Shown piece by piece: positions 27,789 through 36,058 of a DNA stretch of 64,000 nucleotides. The stretch covers positions 1 to 64,000 of the forward strand of contig NZ_JAHESF010000019.1 of the NCBI RefSeq assembly GCF_018598225.1. The letters run 5' to 3'. Source of the DNA: Chryseosolibacter histidinae (GTDB lineage: Bacteria > Bacteroidota > Bacteroidia > Cytophagales > Cyclobacteriaceae). Position numbers and translations under genes: made by a program. The notes under the pieces are model-generated. The model was given only the letters and a program-made list of their open reading frames with translations. It made no database searches and was not told the origin of the DNA. The number at the start of each line of letters is the position of its first letter. Positions within the stretch are counted from its first letter, which is position 1.

Positions 27789-29111
27789 ATGCTGGTACTA
27801 AAATTCGGAGGAACGTCGGTCGGCAAGCCCGAACGCATGAAAAAGATCGCTAACCTTGTGATGGCATCTCCGGGTAAAAAGATCGTGGTACTGTCGGCTT
27901 TGTCGGGCACTACCAACACACTGGTTTCTATCGGTGACCATCTTACTGCCGGGCAGGCTGCCAAGGCGGAAGAAGAGATCTCAGCACTTGAAAAGCATTA
28001 CCTCACTTTCATCAAAGAACTTTACGAAAGCGAAGCATTCCAGGCCATCGGTCAGGAGATCGTAAGCCGCTATTTTATTCTCATCAGGCTTCTCGCTGCC
28101 GGACAGTTCGACACCAAGAGCTACCGCGAGCTGTTGGCGCAAGGTGAATTGATCTCCACAGAACTTTTCTACCAGCACCTGCAGGAACGCAAGATCAGCT
28201 CACGGCTTCTGCCTGCCCTTCACTTCATGTCTATCGACGAGAATGAAGAGCCGGAGCTGCAGAAGATCTCGGCGCGACTGAAACCCCTGGTGAACTCACT
28301 CACCAACGTTGAGATCATTATCACGCAAGGATATATCTGCCGCAACCATCGCAATGAGATCGACAACCTGAAACGCGGTGGAAGCGACTATACAGCATCA
28401 TTGATCGGCGCTGCCATTCAGGCAGAAGAAGTTCAGATCTGGACCGACATCGACGGCATGCATAACAACGATCCGCGCATCGTGAAGAAGACCGTGCCCA
28501 TCTCTGAGCTCACGTTCGACGAAGCTTCAGAGCTTGCCTATTTCGGCGCCAAGATCCTACACCCGTCAACCATTGTGCCTGCGCAGAAATTCAACGTTCC
28601 TGTGCGACTGAAGAACACCATGGATGAAAAAGCCCCTGGCACCATCATCACCGGCAAAGGCACCGAAGGAAGCTTCAAGGCCATTGCGGCAAAAGACGGC
28701 ATCACCGCTATCAAGATCAAGTCGTCGCGTATGCTGATGGCTTACGGATTTTTACGCCGTGTATTCGAGGTGTTCGAAAATCACAAAACACCGATCGACA
28801 TGATCACCACTTCGGAGATCGCCGTGTCGCTTACCATTGACAACAACAGTCACCTGGCATCCATCGAGAATGAGCTGAAGAAATTCGGCTCGATCGAAGT
28901 GGACAATGATCAAACGATCATCTGTATTGTCGGTAACCGCATCATGGATCAGAAAGGCGTGCTCACCAAAGTATTCCAGTCGCTTACAGAGATCCCTGTG
29001 CGGATGGTATCGTGCGGCGGAAGCGCCAATAACGTATCCGTGCTGATCGACAAACAATACAAGGAAAAAGCGCTGAATGTTCTGAACGAAGGACTCTTCG
29101 GACTCAAATAG
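27789..29111 (+). CDS. lysC: Aspartate kinase (monofunctional)
   Basis: A 440-residue enzyme that phosphorylates L-aspartate, the first step to lysine, threonine, methionine and diaminopimelate. The kinase opens LVLKFGGTSVGKPERM; SDYTASLIGAAIQAEEVQIW and TDIDGMHNNDPRI are the aspartate and nucleotide sites. Two ACT domains follow from about residue 300 (AIKIKSSRMLMAYGFLRRVF, then IICIVGNRIMDQKGVLTKVF), where amino acids bind for feedback control. There is no homoserine dehydrogenase domain. The name lysC is by function; the class (LysC or ThrA-type kinase) is uncertain. An inverted repeat separates it from nhaD. Confidence 0.92.
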   Translation: MLVLKFGGTSVGKPERMKKIANLVMASPGKKIVVLSALSGTTNTLVSIGDHLTAGQAAKAEEEISALEKHYLTFIKELYESEAFQAIGQEIVSRYFILIRLLAAGQFDTKSYRELLAQGELISTELFYQHLQERKISSRLLPALHFMSIDENEEPELQKISARLKPLVNSLTNVEIIITQGYICRNHRNEIDNLKRGGSDYTASLIGAAIQAEEVQIWTDIDGMHNNDPRIVKKTVPISELTFDEASELAYFGAKILHPSTIVPAQKFNVPVRLKNTMDEKAPGTIITGKGTEGSFKAIAAKDGITAIKIKSSRMLMAYGFLRRVFEVFENHKTPIDMITTSEIAVSLTIDNNSHLASIENELKKFGSIEVDNDQTIICIVGNRIMDQKGVLTKVFQSLTEIPVRMVSCGGSANNVSVLIDKQYKEKALNVLNEGLFGLK

Positions 29112-29236
29112 AAGCAAGGAGCAAGGAGTAAGTAGTAAGAATGGCCCGACTCAACATCGGAGCCCTTGCTCTGGATTTAAAATCCATGGAAGTATGTCTT
29201 TCCTCCTTACTACTTGCTTCTTACTCCTGACTCCTT
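29112..29236. repeat. Inverted AGGAGTAAGTAG word repeat between lysC and nhaD
   Basis: The left arm (29113-29139) is GCAAGGAGCAAGGAGTAAG then TAGTAAG; the right arm (29202-29235) is CTCCTTACTACTTGC then TTCTTACTCC and TGACTCC. The arms are inverted, giving a long imperfect hairpin around a 60-base centre that contains the small palindrome TGGATTTAAAATCCA. The repeat begins at the lysC stop codon and its right arm is read in frame upstream of nhaD. Confidence 0.8.
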
Positions 29237-29252
29237 TTCCTATCTTTCCATT

Positions 29253-30620
29253 ATGGAAGGAGTTATTATCGCGGTATTTCTGCTGGGTTATATTCTGATA
29301 GCCTTCGAGCATCCCCTGAAGGTTAACAAGACCGCTACAGCCATCATTACAGGTGTGTTGTGCTGGACTTTGTTCATGTTCTCCACGCCAACGGACACCC
29401 TGCAGCAAAGCGCGCATTACAGCCTTTTTAAAACCGGGTTGAAGACCGAAATGGGGGAATCAGGGTTCGCAGCCCTTGACGCTTCACACCTGTTCCAGGA
29501 ATTTGTTACGCACGAGCTCGGCAGGCATCTTGCCTCCATTGCTGAGATCCTTTTCTTCCTGCTGGGCGCGATGACCATCGTTGAGCTGATCGATGCACAC
29601 CAGGGCTTCAGGTTCATCACTGAAAAGATCAGGACAAGAGATCCGCGGAAGCTGTTGTGGGTGATCTGCTGGGTAACGTTCTTCCTGTCGGCCATTCTCG
29701 ATAACCTCACCACCACCATTGTGATGGTCTCGCTGATCCGGAAGCTCATTCCTGAAAAGCAGCTGCGCATGTTGTTCATCGGCATGATCGTGATTGCAGC
29801 CAATGCAGGAGGCGCATGGACCCCTATGGGCGACGTGACCACCACCATGCTTTGGATCGGAGGCCAGATCTCCACCCTGGCCGTGATGAAGAATCTTTTC
29901 ATTCCCAGCGTGGTGTGTATGATCGTGCCGCTCACTTATCTGAGCTTTACGTTAAAGGGTGAGCTCGCAGGCAGAGACGACCATCCCATCAAAAATCAGG
30001 ATGACATGATCCGCGGCGGAATGCTGATGCTGGTACTTGGCATTGGAGTGCTCATGGGCGTTCCGGCATTCAAGATCCTCACCCACCTGCCTCCCTATAT
30101 CGGGATGCTATTGGGGCTGGGTATTATCTGGGTGGTGTCTGAGCTGATCCATCCCGAGATGGACGATGTCGTCAAAAAAAATTATACGGCCGCGGGAGCA
30201 TTATCGCGTGTGGATGTTCCCAGCATTCTTTTTTTCCTCGGCATCCTGCTCGCCGTCAGTGCCCTTGAATCGATGCTCACGTTACAACGGTTCGCCTCCT
30301 GGCTGGATACCACCATCGGCAATCAAGGCATGATCATCACGCTGATCGGTGTGTTCTCGGCCATCGTGGACAATGTACCGCTGGTAGCTGCGAGCATGGG
30401 CATGTACAGCCTCGACACTTACCCGACCGATCATTTCATCTGGGAATACCTCGCCTATTGTGCCGGCACCGGTGGAAGCATGCTCATCATCGGCTCCGCC
30501 GCCGGCGTTGCTGCCATGGGCATGGAAAAAATAGATTTCATCTGGTACCTCAAAAAAATAAGCCTGCTCGCGCTAATGGGATACCTCGCGGGCGCAGGTG
30601 TTTATTTGATCACACACTGA
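29253..30620 (+). CDS. nhaD: Na+/H+ antiporter NhaD
   Basis: A 455-residue inner-membrane antiporter of the ion transporter superfamily, with about 12 membrane segments. Diagnostic stretches are SAILDNLTTTIVMVSLIRKL, GMIVIAANAGGAWTPMGDVT, TTMLWIGGQISTLAVMKNLF and SAIVDNVPLVAASMGMYSL; the repeated DN-x-T/P in two half-sites is the NhaD/ArsB hallmark. It exports Na+ or Li+ in exchange for protons. I set the start at ATG 29253 because residues before it are encoded by the upstream repeat. No partner genes are next to it. Confidence 0.93.
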   Translation: MEGVIIAVFLLGYILIAFEHPLKVNKTATAIITGVLCWTLFMFSTPTDTLQQSAHYSLFKTGLKTEMGESGFAALDASHLFQEFVTHELGRHLASIAEILFFLLGAMTIVELIDAHQGFRFITEKIRTRDPRKLLWVICWVTFFLSAILDNLTTTIVMVSLIRKLIPEKQLRMLFIGMIVIAANAGGAWTPMGDVTTTMLWIGGQISTLAVMKNLFIPSVVCMIVPLTYLSFTLKGELAGRDDHPIKNQDDMIRGGMLMLVLGIGVLMGVPAFKILTHLPPYIGMLLGLGIIWVVSELIHPEMDDVVKKNYTAAGALSRVDVPSILFFLGILLAVSALESMLTLQRFASWLDTTIGNQGMIITLIGVFSAIVDNVPLVAASMGMYSLDTYPTDHFIWEYLAYCAGTGGSMLIIGSAAGVAAMGMEKIDFIWYLKKISLLALMGYLAGAGVYLITH

Positions 30621-30648
30621 GCATGTGAATGCGAGCTGTGCTGCGAAA

Positions 30649-30717
30649 AGTACGAGGTACGAGGTACGATTTACGAAGTACGATTATGGCGCTCACACTG
30701 CACTGCCGTGGACTGTG
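30649..30717. repeat. TACGAGG tandem words and GTGGACTGT word after nhaD
   Basis: AAGTACGAGGTACGAGGTAC, then GATTTACGAAGTACGATT (30649-30685), is a tandem of a 7-8 base word with variation. It is followed by CCGTGGACTGTGAAC at about 30707, of the same type as the word at 23490. The cluster fills the gap between the convergent ends of nhaD and the dehydrogenase gene. I see no clean inverted second arm. Confidence 0.65.
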
Positions 30718-30730
30718 AACTATTCCCTCC

Positions 30731-31957
30731 TCACACCAACTGCTTCAATGCGATCTCGAAAGAAGACTGGGCGATGCCTGTTTTCTTTTGGTTGAGGGCG
30801 TGGGTTTTTACGAGGGCACTGCGGATGGTTTGGGAGATGTCGTTGAAGATCGAGGCGTCGTCCATCTTCACTTCATTCTCCATAAAGTACGCGAAGACCC
30901 GGGCCATGCCGCAGTTGGCGATGAAGTCTGGGATCACGGAGAATTTCTGATCGGCATACAATCCCGTAGGGCCAAAAAATATTTCGGGATCTGCAAACGG
31001 AACGTTCGCGCCACAAGAGAATACCTCAACGTTCGAGGCTATCATACGGTCTACCTGCTCTTTGGTGATGAGGCGTGATGCGGCTGCGGGAATAAAAATT
31101 TCAAAGTCAAGGTCCCAGATCTTTTTATTGGCGGTATCGAACGGCAGCAGCTCGTCTGACACCAGCTTGTTACCATTCCTGTTCACCACCAGCGACCTTA
31201 CCTCTTCCTGTGAGTAACCTTTCTGATTGATCACACCACCCTCGTGGCTTACAACACCTACCAGCTTAACGCCAAGCTGCGACAGATAAAATCCGGCAGC
31301 AGCCCCTACGTTACCCCAACCCTGTACCACGGCGCGTTTTCCTTCGAGCGCGCCACCCCACAGCTCGTAATAATGTTTTACAGCCTGGGCCACGCCATAC
31401 CCGGTGCACATATCGGCAATGGTATATTTCTTTTTCAGCGACGGAGAGAACTGCTCATCCTCGATCACTTTTACAACGCCCTGCCTGAGCTGTCCGATGC
31501 GGTTCACCTTCTGTGCTTCGGTGGGCTTATAATGTCCCGTGAAAACGCCTTCCTGCGGATGCCAGATGCCAACGTCTTCGGTGATGGGGATCACTTCATG
31601 AATTTCATCAACGTTCAGATCGCCACCGGTACCGTAATAATATTTCAGCAAGGGCATCACGGCAGCATACCAGCGCTGCAGCACACCTGACTTGCGCGGA
31701 TCGGCCGGGTTAAAGTTGATGCCCGACTTGGCCCCTCCTATCGGCGGACCGGATACCGTGAACTTTACTTCCATGGTCTTCGCCAGCGACTCAACCTCAC
31801 GTTTGTCCAGTCCCAGGCGCATGCGTGTTCCCCCACCGGCAGCGCCACCCCTGAGCGAATTGATCACCACCCATCCTTCGGCTTCGGTCTCCGTATCTTT
31901 CCACTCAAATACAACTTCGGGTCGCTTGGTCTCGAATTTTTGCAGCAGCTCTTTCAT
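30731..31957 (-). CDS. Glu/Leu/Phe/Val-type amino acid dehydrogenase
   Basis: A 408-residue NAD(P)-dependent oxidative deaminase. The substrate domain has RGGAAGGGTRMR and PPIGGAKSGINFNP, which aligns with the PxGGAKGG motif whose Lys is catalytic; a Ser replaces one Gly. The NAD domain has GKRAVVQGWGNVGAAAGFYL (residues about 203-222). The stretch GTGGDLNVDEIHEVIPI replaces the usual DxxAPD region, so this is a divergent member and its amino acid cannot be told. ANCGMARVFAYFMEN is the C-terminal conserved part. The gene is alone on the minus strand and converges on nhaD. Confidence 0.85.
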   Translation of the reverse strand: MKELLQKFETKRPEVVFEWKDTETEAEGWVVINSLRGGAAGGGTRMRLGLDKREVESLAKTMEVKFTVSGPPIGGAKSGINFNPADPRKSGVLQRWYAAVMPLLKYYYGTGGDLNVDEIHEVIPITEDVGIWHPQEGVFTGHYKPTEAQKVNRIGQLRQGVVKVIEDEQFSPSLKKKYTIADMCTGYGVAQAVKHYYELWGGALEGKRAVVQGWGNVGAAAGFYLSQLGVKLVGVVSHEGGVINQKGYSQEEVRSLVVNRNGNKLVSDELLPFDTANKKIWDLDFEIFIPAAASRLITKEQVDRMIASNVEVFSCGANVPFADPEIFFGPTGLYADQKFSVIPDFIANCGMARVFAYFMENEVKMDDASIFNDISQTIRSALVKTHALNQKKTGIAQSSFEIALKQLV

Positions 31958-31990
31958 GTTGTTGAACAGGTGTTAAATTTTTTATGCGCG

Positions 31991-31998
31991 CAAATATA
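31991..31998 (-). promoter_or_regulatory. Putative -7 box for the amino acid dehydrogenase
   Basis: CAAATATA reads TATATTTG on the minus strand, a TAnnTTTG match 33 bases before the ATG at 31957. No -33 TTTG is at the ideal distance. Confidence 0.4.
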
Positions 31999-32097
31999 TA
32001 GAACCCATCTCAAAGATACCTTTTGGAAATTTCCGGCGTCTTTGCCCATTCTGCTTCGTCGGCTTTTTTGCTCAGACTACCTCCCAAGGATCTGTTC

Positions 32098-33171
32098 TTA
32101 AAACCCCGTCATCACACCGCTGCTGCTGTCGCGACTGGCATGGGTAACACTTTTCAGGCAGTTTATGTCACCTTCGGCCCGAAGCACGCCGAGAAATGCA
32201 AACACCAGCGCCTCCTTGAACTTGATCACGTTCTCTTCCGGCACAATGAGGGCTGCATCGTCGCCGGCATAGTGAAGCATACGCGCGATGAGAAATGCAT
32301 TGAATGCGCCTCCGCCAGTACAAAGAACACTGGCATTCTTCCTGGAGGGCAACGCCTGAATGATCTCAAAGGCGATAGATTCAGTGAAGGTGGCGAGTCG
32401 GTCGTTCAGGTCAATGTCTTCATTATCGAGCAATGGCTTGATCTGCTTTTCAAACATCTCCCTTCCCAGTGAAGGTCTCTTCTCACGAAGGGAAGCGTAG
32501 ATCTTCTTCAGGCGGTTAAGCAGGGCTGAGTCAACCTCGCCGCTCGCAGCCATGTCGCCATCGGTATCAATTTCCTTTCCTGCCTTAGTGGCGAGGTAGT
32601 TCAGTCCCATGTTGCAAAAGCAGATATCGAACGCATGCCTTGCGCCCTTGACATCCATGGAAAGATTGGCAATGCCGCCGAGGTTGAGGCACACATCATA
32701 TTCTTCGAATAAAAATTTATCGCCTGCAGGAACCAGGGGCGCTCCTTCGCCACCCAGCGCTACATCGAGGCTTCTGAAATCAGATATCACAGGCAGGCCT
32801 GTGACAGCGTGTATGGTATTTCCGTTGCCCAGCTGATAGGTGAAGCCCCGGGCAGGCTGATGGAAGATGGTGTGACCGTGCGAGGAGATGAAGTCGACGT
32901 TCAGCTTGTTCAGCGAAATAAATTTCGAACAGACATTCCCCAGGTATTTGCCGTACTCCGCATCGAGCGCCATTAGCGCCTCGCCTGAAAGAAGGTGTGC
33001 TTGTGACAGCTTGCTGTACCAGGCTGCCGGATACTTGACGGTGATGGCTTTATCGATGGTATAGTCCCACCCCGATGATTTTTTTCTGAAGGTACAACAG
33101 GCAACATCGAGGCCGTCGAGGGAAGTGCCTGACATCAGGCCAATGACTTTATACTTGTTTGCCATTTTCAT
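32098..33171 (-). CDS. anmK: Anhydro-N-acetylmuramic acid kinase
   Basis: A 357-residue cytoplasmic kinase of cell-wall recycling that opens the 1,6-anhydro ring of anhydro-MurNAc and phosphorylates it to MurNAc-6-phosphate. The signature GLMSGTSLDGLDVACCTF is near the N-terminus (residues 11-28); FISSHGHTIFHQPARGFTYQ and VCLNLGGIANLSMDV match the sugar and phosphate sites, and LCTGGGAFNAFLI is the C-terminal adenosine motif. Start at 33171 or, two codons later, 33165. It is divergent from coaX across 66 bases. No murQ or nagZ is next to it. Confidence 0.95.
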   Translation of the reverse strand: MKMANKYKVIGLMSGTSLDGLDVACCTFRKKSSGWDYTIDKAITVKYPAAWYSKLSQAHLLSGEALMALDAEYGKYLGNVCSKFISLNKLNVDFISSHGHTIFHQPARGFTYQLGNGNTIHAVTGLPVISDFRSLDVALGGEGAPLVPAGDKFLFEEYDVCLNLGGIANLSMDVKGARHAFDICFCNMGLNYLATKAGKEIDTDGDMAASGEVDSALLNRLKKIYASLREKRPSLGREMFEKQIKPLLDNEDIDLNDRLATFTESIAFEIIQALPSRKNASVLCTGGGAFNAFLIARMLHYAGDDAALIVPEENVIKFKEALVFAFLGVLRAEGDINCLKSVTHASRDSSSGVMTGF

Positions 33172-33207
33172 GCGGCATCGGGAATTCGTTTGTTATGTGT
33201 TAATCTT

Positions 33208-33215
33208 TAATTTTG
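33208..33215 (+). promoter_or_regulatory. Putative -7 box (TAATTTTG) for coaX
   Basis: TAATTTTG matches TAnnTTTG. A TTTG at 33189-33192 is 15 bases upstream, short of the preferred 19. The coaX ATG is 22 bases downstream. Confidence 0.45.
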
Positions 33216-33237
33216 CCGTCACCACAACCCCGGATCC

Positions 33238-33957
33238 ATGAACCTGGTAATCGACTACGGCAACAGCGCTGCGAAGGTAGGTATTTTCGATCATCAAAAC
33301 CTGATGGAAAAACATACGCTGACTTCGTCGGAAGCGCTTCGGCAATTTTTGGAAAACGCTTCTGCTGACAACATCATCATCAGCTCGGTGAAAGCAGACG
33401 CGGCACAGGTAATATCATGGGCCACCCGGGCAAAGAAGAAGTTCATTCTCAACAACACGCTTCCGGTGCCTGTTACCAACCTGTATGCCACACCGGCTAC
33501 GCTGGGGGTTGACCGTCTTGCCGGTGCCTGCGGAGCACAGCAGATCTTTCCGCTTCAGCATTGCCTGGTGATCGATGCCGGTACCTGTATCAATTATGAT
33601 TTTCTGGATAAGGAAGGAAAATATTATGGCGGTGCTATTTCACCCGGGTTAAAGATGCGGTTCCAGGCGGTTCATACTTTTACGGCGAAATTGCCGTTAG
33701 TTACCCCTAAAGGGCAGGTGCCACTGATCGGCGACAGCACGGAAAGCTGCATTCAGAGCGGGGTGGTAAACGGCATCATTGCAGAAATCGAGGGTATTAT
33801 CGACCAGTACAGCAAAAAATTTCAGGGTTTACGGGTGATTTTATGCGGGGGGGATGCCTTGTTTTTTGAAAACCAGTTGAAAGCCTCCATATTTGCGAGC
33901 CCTGAATTGGTACTCATCGGGCTAAACAGCATTTTGAACTACAATGTCAATCGTTAA
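33238..33957 (+). CDS. coaX: Type III pantothenate kinase
   Basis: A 239-residue kinase for the first step of coenzyme A synthesis. The ASKHA-type phosphate loop is LVIDYGNSAAKVGIF (residues 3-17), the pantothenate region is TLGVDRLAGACGAQ, and LVIDAGTCINYDFLD is the second phosphate loop. It is slightly short (usual 240-260) but complete. It overlaps the beta-barrel gene at 33944 by 14 bases and so heads an apparent operon that continues into lptC. The link between CoA synthesis and envelope genes is a conserved order in Bacteroidota as I recall it. Confidence 0.95.
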   Translation: MNLVIDYGNSAAKVGIFDHQNLMEKHTLTSSEALRQFLENASADNIIISSVKADAAQVISWATRAKKKFILNNTLPVPVTNLYATPATLGVDRLAGACGAQQIFPLQHCLVIDAGTCINYDFLDKEGKYYGGAISPGLKMRFQAVHTFTAKLPLVTPKGQVPLIGDSTESCIQSGVVNGIIAEIEGIIDQYSKKFQGLRVILCGGDALFFENQLKASIFASPELVLIGLNSILNYNVNR

Positions 33958-35218
33958 AAAGTACGTTTTCCTACTGGCCTGCATCTTTTTTGCGGCACAG
34001 GCGTTCGGTCAGGCTGCCCGTTCGCCATTCACCACATTCGGTATCGGAGAACCGTATGGCAACGCGTTGATCAATACCCAGGGCATGGCAGGTGTTGGCG
34101 TGAGCCAGCCGCAATACTGGTTTGCCAACAACCAGAACCCCGCGTTGCTTATCTATAACAACCTTACCGTATTTCAGGCAGGCATGCTGGTGGAATCCAG
34201 AACCATCAAAGGCGATACCATCAGCGAAAAGAACGTGGGCGGCAATATGAATTACCTCGTTACGGCTTTTCCCATTAAACCTACAAAATGGACCACATCA
34301 CTGGGCCTGATGCCCTACACTACGGTGAAGTATCAAATGCAGTATGAGGATAGTATTAACAACAGCACCGATAAGGTTGACGTCATCGAAGAAGGAAGCG
34401 GCGGCCTCACCCAGCTTTACTGGTCGAACGGCGTTCGTGTATATAAGGATCTGGCGTTAGGACTCAAAGTGTCTTACATCTTCAGCTCCATTATCAACAC
34501 GTATCAGAACAGGCTGCAAAACTCAGCACAGCCACTGAATTATTTTGCAGGTGTTCAGGAAAGAACCTATGTAAAGGATTTCACTTTTACGGCCGGTGTT
34601 TCTTACAGCAAAGACTCGCTCTTCGCGCAGAAAAAATACCGGTTGAGCGTCGGTGCCGTATATAATTTTTCAGCTGACCTCAATACGCGTCAACGCAACA
34701 TCCTTTACCGCACGCTGACCGGTGTTATCGATGATGACCCGAACCGCGATACCCTTTATACCACAAAAGGAAACATCTATATTCCTCCCGCTGTAACAGC
34801 AGGTATCTCCCTGAGCCGCGGTTCCAAGTGGACCATTGGTACGGAGTTCAGCTACCAGGACTGGTCAACTTTCAGAAGCGTAAGCCAGGATGATGAAGGC
34901 CTTGGCGAAGCATGGCGTGTGGCGCTGGGTGGCGAGATCACACCAGACGTATTGAGCGAGGGTTTGTTCAAACGAACTACTTACCGGCTAGGGGCCAGCA
35001 TGGAGCAGTATCCATTTATGGCCAATAACAATACAGTAAAAGATGCTGGCATCAATTTTGGTCTTTCGCTGCCGGCAGGACGGTCGAGTCTTGACCTTGC
35101 CTTTAAACTCGGACGCCGTGGAAATAAAGCCGACAACATACTTGAAGAGACCTATTTCAAAGTCTATTTTGGAATCACTTTTAACGATCAGTGGTTTATT
35201 AAACGCAAATTTGATTAA
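33944..35218 (+). CDS. Outer membrane beta-barrel protein
   Basis: A 424-residue protein with a signal peptide (residues 1-22, ending AFGQ). The rest is a series of amphipathic strands with aromatic ends, such as TSLGLMPYTTVKYQMQY, KLSYIFSS-like segments and LSVGAVYNFSADL, ending VYFGITFNDQWFIKRKFD. The layout recalls the FadL/TodX or PorP-like outer membrane barrels and GIGEPYGNALINTQGMAGVG is a Bacteroidota-type opening. Its start overlaps coaX by 14 bases and its end overlaps lptC by 8, so all three are translationally linked. A role in lipid or LPS assembly is suggested only by the neighbours. Confidence 0.75.
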   Translation: MSIVKKYVFLLACIFFAAQAFGQAARSPFTTFGIGEPYGNALINTQGMAGVGVSQPQYWFANNQNPALLIYNNLTVFQAGMLVESRTIKGDTISEKNVGGNMNYLVTAFPIKPTKWTTSLGLMPYTTVKYQMQYEDSINNSTDKVDVIEEGSGGLTQLYWSNGVRVYKDLALGLKVSYIFSSIINTYQNRLQNSAQPLNYFAGVQERTYVKDFTFTAGVSYSKDSLFAQKKYRLSVGAVYNFSADLNTRQRNILYRTLTGVIDDDPNRDTLYTTKGNIYIPPAVTAGISLSRGSKWTIGTEFSYQDWSTFRSVSQDDEGLGEAWRVALGGEITPDVLSEGLFKRTTYRLGASMEQYPFMANNNTVKDAGINFGLSLPAGRSSLDLAFKLGRRGNKADNILEETYFKVYFGITFNDQWFIKRKFD

Positions 35219-35777
35219 CGGCCTCACATCAGGTTCATTCCCATCATTCCGTTTTTTCAAAAGCTGGAGCTGGCTGGGCGTTGCATTGATCGCAGCCGCC
35301 TGCAATACCACAGAGCTGAAAGAGCCGCTCGAATACACCGGACCCCTGCGCAAAGTTGAGAACGTTGAGCTCTACTACACCGAGAAAGACCGCGTGAAGG
35401 TAAAGATGATCGCCGCTGAATTCCACGAGCTTGACGGAGGCGACCGCGATTTCCCGAAGGGGATCTACATGGAATTCTACGATGAGTTCGGCAAAATGGA
35501 ATCGACACTGCGCGCCAACCAGGCATTCTTTTTCAAGAAGGACAATCTTTGGCGCGGCCGTGGAAAAGTTGAGGTGAAAAACATCGCCAAGAACGAGCAG
35601 CTCAATACCGAAGAGTTGTTCTGGAAGCAGACTGAGCAGCGCATCTACACCGATAAATTTGTCACCATCCGTCAGCAGAACGACGTGATCTATGGCGAAG
35701 GCCTCGAAGCCAAACAGGATATGTCTGACTACGTCATCAAAAAACCCACCGGCGACTTCGAAGTAGAAGAGCAGTAA
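35211..35777 (+). CDS. lptC: LPS export periplasmic lipoprotein LptC
   Basis: A 188-residue member of the LptC family, which passes lipopolysaccharide from LptBFG to LptA in the periplasm. A short basic N-terminus and hydrophobic segment end in a lipobox, VALIAAACNTTE (Cys about 26). The OB-like LptC core follows: RVKVKMIAAEFHELDGGDRD, FPKGIYMEFYDEFGKMESTL, RGKVEVKNIAKNEQLNTEEL and YTDKFVTIRQQNDVIYGEGL. No ATG precedes the signal segment; the only plausible start is TTG at 35211, which overlaps the upstream stop codon by 8 bases. A longer in-frame ATG at 35043 would run 168 bases inside the barrel gene. Confidence 0.83.
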   Translation: MINGLTSGSFPSFRFFKSWSWLGVALIAAACNTTELKEPLEYTGPLRKVENVELYYTEKDRVKVKMIAAEFHELDGGDRDFPKGIYMEFYDEFGKMESTLRANQAFFFKKDNLWRGRGKVEVKNIAKNEQLNTEELFWKQTEQRIYTDKFVTIRQQNDVIYGEGLEAKQDMSDYVIKKPTGDFEVEEQ

Positions 35778-35830
35778 GATCTACGATCAAAGATTTACAG
35801 TATCTTTGAAGCGGGCTTTGAAAGCCCCTT

Positions 35831-35897
35831 AATCCCGTTAATCCAGTTAATCATATATAAATCCTGGTCAAATCCTGTCAATCCTGCAAATCCTGTT
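35831..35897. repeat. AATCCTG word repeats after lptC
   Basis: The region has AATCCCGTTAATCCAGTTAA, then AAATCCTGGTC, AAATCCTGTC, AATCCTGC and AAATCCTG in tandem. The word is 8-10 bases with variable spacing. It begins 54 bases after the lptC stop and ends at the ATG of the 52-residue gene. Confidence 0.75.
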
Positions 35898-36056
35898 ATG
35901 AGGCTTCCCGATGTTATCCTGCTCTCGCTGGCTGTTGTTTTTCTGATCGTCGGCATCGACCAGGTTATCACCATAGGGTTTGGAAATGCCTATTGGGCGA
36001 TCATGCTGGCGCTGATCTTCTTTTTTGTTTATAATTTACGGAGGCGAAAAAAATAG
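35898..36056 (+). CDS. 52-residue membrane protein of unknown function
   Basis: A small gene coding for 52 residues: MRLPDVILLSLAVVFLIVG, then IDQVITIGFGNAYWAIMLAL and IFFFVYNLRRRKK. It has two hydrophobic segments (residues about 6-20 and 30-45) with a turn between, and ends in a strongly basic tail, so both ends are probably cytoplasmic. The stop codon is 2 bases before the ATG of the CorC-like gene, so the two are coupled. The lptC gene is upstream with the same direction. I do not know the family; a role in LPS or envelope assembly is guessed from place only. Confidence 0.65.
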   Translation: MRLPDVILLSLAVVFLIVGIDQVITIGFGNAYWAIMLALIFFFVYNLRRRKK

Positions 36057-36058
36057 AC

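Noticed and set aside
30649-30685. TACGAGG tandem as a possible CRISPR array
   Set aside because: The unit is 7-8 bases without unique spacers, and no cas genes are present.
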